Source: Epiperipatus broadwayi (taxonomy: Eukaryota; Onychophora; Udeonychophora; Euonychophora; Peripatidae). Taken from it: a stretch of 64,000 bases of DNA. Location of the stretch: contig JAQFVV010000021.1 of assembly GCA_028023455.1 (NCBI GenBank), forward strand, positions 2,088,001 through 2,152,000. Direction: 5' to 3'. Below the pieces are notes generated by a model. The model saw only the letters and a program-made list of their open reading frames with translations, did not search any database and was not told where the DNA came from. The position numbers were made by a program, and so were the translations under genes. Positions 42,560 through 53,794 of this stretch are shown piece after piece; positions within the stretch are counted from its first letter, which is position 1, and the number at the start of each line of letters is the position of its first letter.

Positions 42560-44221
42560 AATCGTCTATCTCGCTAACACACTGCAGAATTCAAACCCCA
42601 GACATGAAACTGAACATTCTAGGAGGGGTTGCCTTCTAGATATACTATGTTCGAATCTAAAGTCCAAATTTCACAGCGCCATCTATGTGATAATGCATCT
42701 GATGCCACTACTAGTATAACCTTTGACCGGTGCCTGGTGGTCAGGAAGAAACGAAAGACTCTATACTAAAAGAAGCTTGGGTGGCTAATTAACGTCTATG
42801 GATTTACAAAAGAAATGCAGAAAAAATATATATAGACCGAGACAGTGATAGGAATCGATAAAATAAGATATCAAATTTAGTTTTAAATAATTTCACAAAA
42901 TTTATTTATATAAATTATATATATAACGCCACTGTCTGCTTATATGAGACAGGGACACGTATTAAATAATTGTTGGCATTATATTCCAATAAATGACAAA
43001 AGGTTTTAAAGCAAAGTGATATATTCTATTCCTCGGGCTAATAGCATTACGATAATGTGCTTGATGAGATAGGAACATGTGCGAGGTGCTTTGAGCAATT
43101 ATACAAGTCTAAGAAAATATTTGAAAATTAAGTGTTCTAAAATATTTATTGATTTCGAGAATAGCACGGACAAAAGCTTACTAAGCAACAAATGGGAATG
43201 TGATCAAAGCATTTATTCGATAATAATAATAATAATAATAATACAGTTACATTGGGAGGTCAGTATTGCTGATAATGAATTTATTAAAGTTGGAGGGTGT
43301 GACACGTTTAAGTCACGGATGCTTTGTAAAATAAATATAAAATAAAACAATCATGGAATATTTGGAATGATTACGGAGGGCATATCACCGCTAACCCGTA
43401 GGAAAGTATTTTATGAACAGCTGAAACTTAGCGACTGTGTGACGATTGCATTTAATTCCCAGGTGTGTCATTTGGGACACACTCTGCCTGAAAATCGCAA
43501 AAAGGCGAAGAAAATGGCCTTAGCCGTGTAAAGAATCCTTGGAAAAATAAAACAAAGCTGTCTCAACAACCAATTCATTTACCAGCAATATGAGACTAGT
43601 GTATATAAAACATATTGAATGGGTTTTACTTGGATTAAGAGAAATGCCCAATCAAATTCCCAGAAATTCATTTAAAAGAGTTCGCACATTCTCGACGTCA
43701 ATGATGAACTTTGTAATTAAAGTAGAACACGGTAATTAAAATAGGAAAATGCATGCTTGCGGGTTTAAAAAGTAAGTATAGATTTATATATGCAATCATG
43801 CTTTAGGGACACATTTAACCATTGACCTCACACATACTCTTATATTAGATTAAAATCAATAACATGTAGATTTTAAACTATGTGATTATATTATATTAAA
43901 GAAAAGAATTGCCCTCGAGTGAGTGATTTGCAAGATAATAAAATTGGAAATTATTTTTTAAAAATATGCCTTAATAGCGGCATCTTACTTTCAATAAAGG
44001 GAATAGTTCACTCGGTCAAAGACGATTCTGACACATTATTATAATAAAATAAAAGAAAGCTTTATAAATAGAAAATATTAACCCAAGGATAGAGCAAAAC
44101 TATTGATTATATTATATTAACACGTTAAAGAAATACAGAATGAAGTTATGTGAAATATAAGAAAAACAATTTTAAATAGCTATAGCATGTTATTTATCAC
44201 AAGAGCTCTTGGGCTAATTTA
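42560..44221. other. Mixed-composition region, no gene recognised
   Basis: Less AT-rich than its surroundings, possibly old genic or retroelement DNA. The frames at 42510-42719 and 43079-43345 show no known domain. Confidence 0.4.
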
Positions 44222-44222
44222 G

Positions 44223-44424
44223 GGTTATCTCTGGAGAAGCATTTGGGTAGATTGATGGTCGGCAGGTTTTTATATAATTTAACAGCAAAATCTGGAAATG
44301 TTCATATTTTTGGCAGCAGCAGTTCCGGGGTTCCTTATGTGATAGCTTCCGATGGTCTGGATCAGCGGCTGGCTATTCCGAGGGGACATAGCCATCTTAA
44401 TGCCTCTACTCTGTCATGTCAAGG
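44223..44424 (+). other. Possible exon or retroelement coding fragment
   Basis: A 202-bp segment, richer in G and C than its flanks, bounded by aatttag at the left and CAAG/gttagc at the right, which could be splice acceptor and donor. One phase is open throughout (TTA at 44225 onward), with Ser/Gly-rich SSSSG and ASDGLDQRL. I recognise no family. The acceptor lacks a good pyrimidine tract. Confidence 0.25.
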
Positions 44425-44425
44425 T

Positions 44426-45237
44426 TAGCAAATTATTAGAATAGAACTCAGAATGATTTCTCTTAGAAACATTAGAATAAAACTGGAGAACAAAAGAAAA
44501 CCCTTCTTTTTATAGTAGACGTTAACAATAGAACTGCCCTGGAGCATTACAAAAATATATCGGACTTATCAGCTGTAATTAAATCTATCCGAATGTCTAA
44601 AGGAATTCAACATTAATTAATTTCTTTTGTTAATTTCCCTGTCGACATTTGGATTACAAACTAGATTTAATTAAAAATTACTTTTATTAATTAAAGAAAA
44701 CCTTAAGTGGACATCTGCTGTTTTTAGATAAACTTATATAACATTAACTAATTACAACATGAAATAATTAAACTATTGTCCCTCATTTATTTTAACAGAA
44801 ATATTTGGAATAACTTTTATTAAATTAAACGAAAATTATTTTACTTTTACATTGCAATATTTGAATCTATTTACTAAACGAATATTTACTAAATGAATTT
44901 TATTTTAAATCAAAATATATTACGACAGTAATATATATTTCTAAATAAATTCAACAAAATAACTTTAACAATCTATAATTTTGATATGTTTTAAAATGCG
45001 TATCATAGTGTGTGCGCAATTACGACTTATATAACCTACTTTTTAATAAATCAAAATTATGTGAACATATACATAATATTTTACTTTATTTGGGAATGAG
45101 TTCTATATATAATACGAGCATTGTACTCGTGGTTTAAAATTAGGCGGGATTTTCGGTATATAAGCATATTGCAGACACACTACGATAGATTGGGGCTCAA
45201 ACTAAGGTATGAGGGTAGGAAATAGGTGAGAAAAGGT
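44426..45237. other. AT-rich, no gene seen
   Basis: Nothing recognised. Confidence 0.5.
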
Positions 45238-45306
45238 GAAACGAAGATCTGCAAAGCAGACCTTACTGTTTCAATATATAAACACAGGTATATAATAAGC
45301 CTGTGT
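45238..45306 (+). repeat. Nested hairpins, dispersed-repeat fragment
   Basis: GAAAC at 45238 can pair with GTTTC at 45268-45272, enclosing TCTGC-AAA-GCAGA (45248-45260). ACACAGG/CCTGTGT (45282-45306) forms a second hairpin. acaggtatataataagcct recurs near 42447, so this belongs to a dispersed repeat. Confidence 0.6.
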
Positions 45307-45715
45307 GTTTCAGTTAATACAAAATAGTATAGTAGATAACTGTATTAATGTTTAGACTTGATTATTAAAAAAGTGTCGTATGATGTATTAGCTCCGCATC
45401 CAATTGTATGTCTATAACTTGAATTTAAATTCAGATGAGATAAAGCTTGGAAATTTTCCCCAGGTTTTATTCAGATTTTGAATTTATTTTGTATATCTAA
45501 GCCAATATATTATTTTAATTAACTATTCAATGTGGTTAGTAATTGTGTATCTAGTTATATTTAGATGTCAGGCAATAGCAATTGTAATGAGTAATTTTAC
45601 TTTTTCATAGTTAATAGGAAGCTGTTATAGAAATTTCCTTCTATTTTATAACAATATCAAGTTTATTCATAAATATGCAATCAAATTTACTACTTACAAA
45701 CTGTTTATTGTCCAT

Positions 45716-45718
<3 letters not shown>

Positions 45719-45770
<52 letters not shown>
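45719..45770. repeat. (AT)n microsatellite
   Basis: AT run of about 52 bp. Confidence 0.95.
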
Positions 45771-45779
<9 letters not shown>

Positions 45780-45892
45780 TTTAACTATTATACATTTCAC
45801 AAGAGTTTTAAAATATAAGTACTATATTCAAAGCTTTTAGCGATATGAATTAGCTTTATATTTTTTCGCAACAAATAAACAAACTGTATTTT

Positions 45893-46146
45893 TATATTGG
45901 ATTATTTCCATCATCTAATATGTGTATTGAAGGTCTTTAGAAAAATTTAACTTTATTTAAATATTCCAAATACATTCAACTGTTAATAATAGCACATCAA
46001 ACAGGCTAGTATATGCCCAACGTTTCGAGAGGTATTATTCTCTCCTCTTCTTCGGGTGTTGCTGGCCTGACCAGTTACAGTACTAGCAAGGTATTCAAAC
46101 CGGTATCCCTAGATTGTTGAGTATTGAATTTTAAGGTAATGCTATA
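45893..46146 (-). mobile_element. tRNA-derived SINE S, minus copy, interrupted
   Basis: Minus strand: B-box-like GGTTTGAATACC, then a conserved hairpin motif CCGAAGA-AGAGG...CCUCU-C-GAAACG (46021-46052), then a tail ending in a tccaatataaaaatac-like stretch. The 5' head has been displaced: its continuation (ggtaatgctataaccaa) lies at 46660-46676 beyond a composite insertion. Confidence 0.75.
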
Positions 46147-46417
46147 AATAATATTATTTTATAAAGCGCAGTCGATATTGGAATTAAATTGAGAGAGTGC
46201 AAATTTCTCAAGCACTTTCAAATATAAGTACTTTGGGCTGGCTTGGATATATAGAAAGACAAGTAAAGAAGAGAGTGGAACAGCTCTTTTCTTGTTAAAT
46301 TCTCTGTCCCAGTGCTTAAGATTTGATTGGCTGTTGGTTGTCATAAGTGCTTGAGAAGTTTGCACTCTCTCAAATTAATTTCAATATTGACTGCGCTTTA
46401 TAAAATAATATTATTTA
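46145..46417. mobile_element. Foldback element, 73-bp terminal inverted repeats
   Basis: Arms 46145-46217 and 46345-46417 differ at about five positions and enclose a 127-bp centre. No coding sequence. MITE-like. Confidence 0.88.
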
Positions 46418-46659
46418 CATATATTGCTGCAAAGTTATAACATCGAAAAACTACTGCATAGTAAATCGAAAGATTTCACACTATATGTTTATAATTTGAA
46501 CTCAGTGAATTAAGTGTGATGATATTTAAGATTCACGCTTTCAAATTTAAGTACTTTGGACTGGCTTGGATATATAGAAAGACAAGTAAAGAAGAGAGTG
46601 GAACTGCTCTTTTTTTGTTAAATTCTCTGTCCCAGTGCTTAAGATTTGATTGGCTGTTG
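46147..46659. mobile_element. Composite insertion in the SINE
   Basis: The interrupted SINE sequence ggtaatgctata occurs at both edges (46134-46145 and 46660-46671 approximately), as expected for a 12-bp target duplication. Inside lie the foldback element, a unique spacer of about 120 bp, and a second copy of the foldback centre (46217-46338 repeated at 46540-46662, about 97% identical). Confidence 0.75.
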
Positions 46660-46676
46660 GTAATGCTATAACCAAT

Positions 46677-47035
46677 GGGCTCAGTTGGTTAGAGTGTGTT
46701 ACCTTAAAATTTAATACTCAAGAATCTAAGGACCCAGGCTCAGTTGGTTAGAGTGTTACTTTAAAATTCAATATTCAAGAATCTAAGTACCCAAGTTCAA
46801 ATCCCATTCTAGTACTGTCATTGGTTAGGCCAGCAACACATGAAGAAGAGGGGAGAATAATACCTCTCGAAACATTGTGCATATACTAACCTGCTTGATG
46901 TGCTATTACTAACAGTTGAATGTATTTGGAATATTTAATTTTTTTCTAAAGACATTCAATACACATGTTAGATAATGGAAATAGTCCAATATAAAAATAC
47001 AACTAAAACACTATCATCACAAACCTTCAGGAAAA
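46677..47035 (+). mobile_element. tRNA-derived SINE S, plus copy, doubled head
   Basis: Two tandem tRNA-like heads: ggctcagttggttagagtg at 46677 and 46738, each with an A-box-like TCAGTTGGTTAGAG. Only the second reaches a B box (GTTCAAATCCC near 46796). The hairpin motif AGAGG (46847-46851) with CCTCT (46863-46867) follows, then CGAAAC and the tail to about 47035. Confidence 0.8.
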
Positions 47036-47039
47036 CACT

Positions 47040-47680
47040 AAATAAACAAACAGAATAAATGAAAAGAATCAAACAATTAGAAGTTTAATATTAACTAATC
47101 TTTGTATTGAAAGATTTAATGAATCTCATGTAGTATTACTATATGTTAAAACTATAGCTTTTATATTGCCAATTTAATATTCATTAATTGCTTTGCATAC
47201 TTTAATGTGATAGTAATGTGTCAAACTCTAGAAAGTAAGATTTTAAAATTAATTGCAGTTCTGATACTCACACTTGATTCTAAGAAATCTATAATAGAAC
47301 AATTTTCAAACTCTAACAGACCAGTCAAGTCTTTTAAAGAATCACAAGAAAAAAAAAATGTGATACCATATTTATTTCTAGTCACTGAAAAATTATCTCA
47401 AGTCTCTGTAATAACATATATACCAATATTCATAAAAGTTCATATATAAATACTATTTTGGATGTCTCTAGTATCTAGAATAACAAATATGGAGAGGATT
47501 AATGACACTCAAATTTTTAAAATTTATCCTTCACCAATAGTAAACATCTAACATATTTAAAAAAAAAAACCACTTTAGCTATTAGTAATAAAATTTATAA
47601 ATTTATTTTTAAGAAAGTAAAATTTTCTAATGCAAATTACAAATACATATTAAAATATAATCAACTAATTTCGAAAATAA
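47040..47680. other. AT-rich, no gene seen
   Basis: The frame 47207-47449 shows no motif. Confidence 0.4.
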
Positions 47681-47681
47681 A

Positions 47682-47835
47682 TTGTATAAGACCTAGAGAG
47701 AGACCGAATGTGAGATGGATGAATAAAATAAGCAAAGTGTGTTGGGATAAGTTGAAAAAGTTAGAGATCAGAGAAAGTGGGTTGAATTTGGAGAGACTTT
47801 TATCCTGTAGTGGATTGGTTGAAAATGATGATGAA
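47682..47835 (+). pseudogene. RTE-like LINE 3' end fragment
   Basis: Matches the last 150 bp of the LINE at 179-3437 (from agagaccgaatgtgagatgg to tagtggattgg and the TGATGA end). Severely 5'-truncated. Confidence 0.85.
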
Positions 47836-49431
47836 TTTTGGAAATGAAGATAGACTTCTTAAAAACTTGAAGGAAAAAAAATGGATAATTGCAGGTATCA
47901 AAAAATGGCATATTAATGTTTATTAAAACATTTTCAAATTAATTTAGTAACAAACCAAACTGTAGATAAAATTTAAACAAATGATTTTGTTTTTTTATTT
48001 TACAACAATATATAATTTTTAAATGATGATGATGATGATGAGATGTACTGTCACTTCTTTAAAAATCTGTTGTTTACTCTAGCGCCATCTATAGGAATTT
48101 TGGGTAATCAATGATTAGTCAATGATAGTATATTTAATTCTTATCTGAGCCTGAGTTCTAATTGTTGCCTTTATCAGTATCATTTGGGATTCAAAGCTGG
48201 AAATAATACAGCAATACAGTTACGTATGTAGCAATTTCACTTTTAACTCAACTTTACTGTTCAAGAAAATTGTCATAAGTTCACAACTTTAGGTTTTTTT
48301 TTTAATTTTAGGTTTTTAGATTAAAAAGTAAAATAGTGTTAAAAATGATTTAAATAGTAAGTGCTTTGAATCTGAACACCAATCATAAAGGGAAAAAAAT
48401 TAGAAATCAGTCAGAGATGGAGGAAAAAATATAAATTGGAATGTATTAGTGCGGGGCTTATTAAAGTTTATGAAGTAGTTTTAAAATTAAAATGATATAA
48501 TAAATTATGCTAAGTGGCTGACATGCAAAGTTATACTGATTTACTGCATGATTACTTAATATGCATTAGGACAGATAACTTTAATGCAAGAAGTTAATGC
48601 AATTATAGATTCTCATAAAATAAGAATATTTTTCTACCTCATTAATATTAAAAAACTGTTGCAATCAGAAATGCAATAGTTTCAGCACTGTTTAATATAA
48701 ACCAATAAATTATTAATCGGACTATTATAATTTTTCTCGACTTTTTGATCCTTTATGCATTGATTGGATATATTCATATAATATCGTTTAACCCTCTCTT
48801 CTTTATTTACTTTAAACAATGCATTAATTTGATTTATTCCTTGATAATATTTCTTTACAGTTTCGACTAACTAACAGACTTCATCAGAGCCATTAGTCAC
48901 TCAAAAGTGCAAGAGAATATTATCAAAAAATAATAATAAAATTACTGCATTGTGAAAAAATGAATTAAATGATATTATGTAAATTACTAATACATGTTTA
49001 TCAATTTGTGATTAAAGTATACAAATTTCCTAATCTTAACCAGTTATTTTGGTGGACAAAATTATTGCAAATAGTACTGAATGTTTTTGAATCATATATA
49101 GAAATTTTTACATTTATTTTGTGTTGCCACTGTTATGTTTGTTGTCTCCGCAAAAAATTATGTAATAAATACGTAAAAATAAAATAATTGGAACTCTGAT
49201 GCTTAAGAGTTTATAAGAAATTTAGGTTCCAGAAGTGACAGGACTGGAGTTGGGGCCCATGGGTCTTGAACTTCTGAATCAACCACTGTACAACTACATT
49301 AAGTCATGCAGGACAAGAAATTATTAGATATTATACAATTAAAAATGTTTCTAAAAATATTCAAGAATGATATTAAATCATACTAGCAACCCATATAATA
49401 AATAAATGCCACATATGTTAATAAGTAAATA
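47836..49431. other. AT-rich; worn ribozyme-like motifs
   Basis: At 48155-48185 (minus) CUGAUAAAGGC...UUAGAAC resembles a very old RepB core. At 48849-48883 (minus) CUGAUGA sits in a hairpin flanked by ttgataatatt/aatattatcaa at 48840 and 48918. Neither satisfies the hammerhead fold. Confidence 0.35.
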
Positions 49432-49525
49432 AGTTAGCCAAGGGGTCATCGCAGCCACCTTGCAAGCAAGTAGTTGGTTGCAGACGGTTATGGGTTCGCC
49501 TCCCGGCCGATGCTATGACATATGG
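49432..49525 (+). mobile_element. Short tRNA-like SINE, copy 2
   Basis: Head partly degraded (gttagccaaggggtcatcgc). The middle and the B-box-like GGGTTCGCCTCCC, and the 3' end ccgatgctatgacatat, are well preserved. No poly(A) remains. Confidence 0.7.
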
Positions 49526-51119
49526 AAGTATACACTGCAAAAAATATAAATTGCAATAAGTTTTGAATTCAATAGCCTGTGTTACTGTATACTTGGTGTA
49601 TCATAGATATATCTCTATTTGTTTGACAGACAAGTTAGTATGGGTTTCAAAATTAAAACTCTTAAAGCTCTTCAATATCTCTAGATAATGTAATAGTAAA
49701 TAAATACACAATTGAAGGGTGCTTAAGCATGTAATAAGATGGGCTAAAAACAGAAAATTGATTTCAGATTGACCATGCTATATAATAGCCTTTGTTTAAG
49801 ATAACATTTACATAATTGGCTGTGAATGTGAATAAATTAAATAATAAAATAGTTAGTTTTTAAGAAATCATGTGATATTTGAGCATTTAATCAGGTTAAG
49901 TATAATGACTTCATTCAACTTATCAAATACTTGAGAATCATTTATGGAATCAATAGCTGTTGAGTCTAATCTTTTACCTATGTACTAATCCACACAGAAC
50001 ATGGTTACTATCACTGTTTATTCTCATTGTTTCATTACTATCTATTATTATTAGAAGTAGTAGTAATAATTGTAGTAACAACAAATCATTTAATTCTTTA
50101 GCTTACATATATAATAAATAAGAGCATCTATCTACTCTAGTGCCATCTATAATAAATTTGCATAATCAGGGAAATTCCCATCCCTAGATTGGATTTTGGT
50201 CTTTGGCATTATTTTATCAAAATCTCATTTTGTAGGGGGAAGAATCCAGAAAATAGTTTGAGGGTGGGAATTTAAATATACTATCATCTGGAAATAACTG
50301 ATTACTAAAGCTTATTATAGGTGGCACTGAAATAGTGAGAGCTGCTCTTGTTTTACCATTATTTTTATTAAAGTTGTTTTCATCCAGATATCTTAGGGTT
50401 AATTGTGTATATATATTTAGACAATTTATAATGTAAAAAACAAAATGTCAACACGAGATTACTGTTTTTTTATCACGAGTTTATGTAGATTATAAATAAA
50501 GATAAGTGTGTGATGTTTCGTCTAGAAAAAAAAATAAACATTTATGCTATCTTGCGAAAGTTTTAAAACCAACGGGTGTAACCTATTTAGTAAATATGCT
50601 AATTATTATTACTTTGTAACATTTGCTAGAAGCTAATAAAAAGCTTTCCCATCTTTAGAAAATCTTCAAAGCTGCTTCTTGTAGTTTATATGCAAAACCA
50701 TATCTCTAAGCACACATTAGAAATTCAAATGAGAACGTAATAATGACAGGAAGTCTTCTGGGAATATTTTGGTGTAATTCTAGGTATCTTTTAATTATCT
50801 GTGATTATAATATCATTCCGCAAAATAAAAGATAAAAAAAAAAGATCTGATTATCCTAAAGCTGAGTGTAATTTACGTTTTTCTGAAGCAGAAAACATTT
50901 CTGAGTTTTATATAATATCAATATATATATTGGGTTCTATTATTTGGTCTTTTTGCTGTATTACTTTAATATTGTTGGAGATACAAAAACACCACCGTAC
51001 ATATGCATATGTCATCTTAATAATTTAACTATTACAAGGTAGTTTTTAGTCTTTTATTTACCATCTATAATTACATCATTAATATACTTTATTGTATTAC
51101 GATCATATAAATCTAATAT
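49526..51119. other. AT-rich, no gene seen
   Basis: The frame 50801-51028 has no recognisable domain. ctctagtgccatctata at 50137 also occurs near 48080 and marks another old dispersed repeat. Confidence 0.45.
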
Positions 51120-51432
51120 ATAGGGTATATGAGCACAGACTTTCACACGACCCACCACTCTTCACACTATCTCATAACACTGATACACTTGAACACATAT
51201 ATGTTGAAAAGATAAATAATCACCAATATTCGTATTTCATGCTAAACCAGCAATCATCAGTTGGTCCAGATTACCATCTCCACACATATGTGCTATAAGT
51301 GCTCAGATATGTATTAAGATAGTCAATCTTCATACTTTAATGGACAGGCTTCAATCTACTCCACACTCCAACTCTTCATCCGTCCATCCAATTGAAAATC
51401 TGATGATGGAATGCTCAAAGACCACCCTGAGG
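51120..51432 (-). mobile_element. RepA copy, minus strand, intact hammerhead
   Basis: Single unit from tagggtatatgagcac to ccaccctgagg. It shares these ends with the copy at 54556-54870, which defines a subfamily with fixed limits. Confidence 0.8.
51215..51275 (-). ncRNA. Hammerhead ribozyme, RepA, apparently intact
   Basis: Minus strand: outer stem GGUAAUC with GAUUAUU (7 bp, including two G-U), bulges UGGA and U, inner CCAA with UUGG, core CUGAUGA (complement of 51254-51260), stem II UGCUG with UAGCA, GAAA, short stem III, AUA at the predicted cleavage site. The outer stem differs from other copies (AUGAUCU/AGAUCAU) on both strands, so pairing is kept. Confidence 0.72.
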
Positions 51433-52362
51433 CCGAGATTGTAAATCATAATAATCGCTGTCATGTGAGAGATTGCGCGCGTCAGAAATAACCATTTGTA
51501 TGTCCTGCGTTCTTCACTACAGTGACAAAGCGCTGGATTTCAGAGACAAGGGTTTATAGATTGAAACTTAACACTAGAAATTCAATGATCAAACGTCAGA
51601 TGTCCTTCTGAGCAACAAACCTTTGAATTATTTATTTATTTATAGCATTGTTAAGTTATTGTACTTTCCATAATGTAATAGACTGAAATTACAAATTTGG
51701 CTCATGTATAGAAACCTCATAAATCATCAGTTTTTTTTTTTTTTAAATTATTGTATTTATTTTTTATACATGGAAGTAAATCAATCTTTACACATGCACC
51801 GTTTTAATATAAATTGATGCACACACTCACACATAAACAATGATTTTAAAAAAACAAATGAATACTTGTTCTTCAAGCTTATCTTATACATAAGCCATTG
51901 TTTGTTTACTAGGCATTATTCGGGGCTTGAGTCTATTATATGCCTGATTTCTTAAAACGATGTTCAAATTGTACAAACATACAAGAAATATTACAGGAGG
52001 GAGAAAGAGTTTATCTCCATATTTGACCGTATGCAATTAATATATAGTAATTTAGAATATTTGGTTGTTAATGAATATACTCACAGAAAAGGTATATTTT
52101 TAATATTCCCTTTATTAATGTCTAGCATGCTTTTAATATATTCTCAATTTTATATTCATGACATATGATGATGTAATTAATGTTTAATTAACTGTTCACA
52201 TATTCAATTTTAATTTAAAATTTAAATTTGAATTTTTAAATAGTCCACTTCTTTGAAATGGGTATGTTTATTTCTTTTTTTGTTAATAGAGAAACAGCTA
52301 TTGAGCATGGTTCTTTAATCTTCTGTTTTCTATCCTTTCTCTCCGTATACACTAAAAATGCC
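51433..52362. other. No gene seen
   Basis: Unique-looking sequence with patches of mixed composition; nothing recognised. Confidence 0.45.
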
Positions 52363-52475
52363 TTTTTTTCCATATGTCAAAGCATCGGCCAGGAAGCAAA
52401 CCTGCTACAACCGTCTGCAAGTAACTGCTTGATTGCAAGGCAGCTGCACTGAGATCTCGGCTACCAACGCTTGAC
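52363..52475 (-). mobile_element. Short tRNA-like SINE, copy 3
   Basis: Minus strand: gtcaagcgttggtagccgag, GAGATCTCAGTGC, B-box-like GGTTTGCTTCC and a short A tail. actaaaaatg at the left edge and actaaaaaatg at the right edge look like a target-site duplication. Confidence 0.75.
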
Positions 52476-52697
52476 TAAAAAATGTTTTTGTACACATAGA
52501 GAAAGAGAGGGGATAGAAAATGCAAGATCAAAGAAGCATATGCAATAGTTAACAAAAAAAAAAAAATACCCATTTTAAAAAAAAGGGCTATTTCGATATT
52601 TAAATTATAAATTAAAATTGAATATGCAAACAGTTAATTAGCCATTGATTAAACATCGATGTAAACAACTATTTAATCACACCACTATATACAATGA

Positions 52698-53027
52698 ATA
52701 AGATATAGTAAATACAAACCTTATTTTGACAATACAAAAATACTTGCTAATTTGGAAAGATATGATTTAAGAACCATGAGAGAGTCAATTGAAATATTAA
52801 AGAGACCTACTGGTTTAAATAGAACTGATGAAGCACAACGTATTCCAGCTATGTGGAAACCTCTCATTTTATCCAATATTAACTTAAAATTAATAGATAA
52901 AAATACTGAGGGAAATAAACATTTTGATAAGCCTCATTTTGTGAATGCTGAACTTGAATCTCATTTCTCATCTTGCACACAGTCACGTTATTTGTTAAGA
53001 TCTAATGGTTTTTCTTTCAAAAGTTAA
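52698..53027 (+). pseudogene. Penelope-like element C-terminal fragment
   Basis: The open phase from 52698 reads YFDNTKILANLERYD, then RESIEILKRP, LNRTDEAQRIP and MWKPL. It lines up with the segment after the GIY-YIG nuclease in PLEs, and specifically with WENTKILDKEERVQRRKFKE in the fragment at 63456-64000. The catalytic domains are absent. The TTG at 52752 is not a meaningful start. Confidence 0.7.
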
Positions 53028-53147
53028 CCTTGATAATGGTGGTTGCTATTCCGTCGAAATATCGGTTTTTAATGGAAAACAATACACGGTATAGCCCAAA
53101 AAGTTATAATTTATCTACATCATATAACCATGAAAACATTAAGTATA

Positions 53148-53154
<7 letters not shown>

Positions 53155-53184
<30 letters not shown>
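53155..53184. repeat. (CA)n(TA)n microsatellite
   Basis: Short CA then TA run at the RepA edge. Confidence 0.9.
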
Positions 53185-53185
<1 letters not shown>

Positions 53186-53343
53186 GAAACTCATGAGCTG
53201 GACCAACTGATAAATGCTGGATCAACATGAAATACATATATTGGATATAATTTGTCTTATTCATATGTGTGTGGCCATGTGTATTAGTCGAATAGGATAT
53301 TTTGGATAGCTGAAGAGTGTTTGAAAGTCTGGGTTCAAATTTC
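53186..53343 (+). mobile_element. RepA partial copy, decayed hammerhead
   Basis: CUGGACCAA is followed by CUGAUAA (G8 to A), AUGCUG with CAACAU, GAAA and UUGGAUAU. It ends with the B-box-like GGTTCAAATTTC. Confidence 0.7.
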
Positions 53344-53668
53344 ATACAATTGCATCCAATTTCCTAGGATATAAAGTACATCTGTATTTAAATATGATGT
53401 ATATAGAATGTAAAAGTAGACTGAGGTGATATTGCACACAAGTGTGTCCTAACTTTATGCTACTTTCACCTTTAATGAAAAATATATGATAAACAATACT
53501 ACAGTTTTTTTTAAACATAGGTTTCAACACCCATAGACTTGATCTAAAATTAAAACTAGTAGACTCACTCAACAACAAGTATGGAATGATTAGCTAAATC
53601 TTTGTGGTCACCCTAACCAAAAACTATCTTGAGATTGTTTACAAAATCCATATCAAATTGAAAATCTT

Positions 53669-53781
53669 CGTCTTGCATTGGTGGTCGAGAGGTCAGCGCG
53701 ACTACCTCGCACTTGCAAGCAGTTGCCCGGGTTGCGGGTTCACGTCCCGGCCGATGCTATGACACTTAAAAAAAAAAAAAA
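53669..53781 (+). mobile_element. Short tRNA-like SINE, copy 4, with target duplication
   Basis: The 7-bp acceptor-like stem GCATTGG (53675-53681) pairs with CCGATGC (53751-53757). A-box-like TGGTCGAGAGGTCAGC and B-box-like GGGTTCACGTCCC lie inside, and a poly(A) tail starts at 53768. aaattgaaaatctt flanks it at 53655-53668 and 53779-53792, a clean 14-bp target-site duplication that shows insertion by reverse transcription. Confidence 0.88.
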
Positions 53782-53794
53782 TTGAAAATCTTTC

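Noticed and set aside
48849-48883. CUGAUGA followed by GUCGAAAC on the minus strand, hammerhead-like
   Set aside because: The bases between the two boxes do not form a stem II, and the CUGAUGA box pairs better as a hairpin loop (GGCU-loop-AGUC). Kept only as a remark.
53675-53757. Functional tRNA gene
   Set aside because: The acceptor stem and A/B boxes are present, but the anticodon arm is not normal and a poly(A) tail and target duplication show it is a retroposon.
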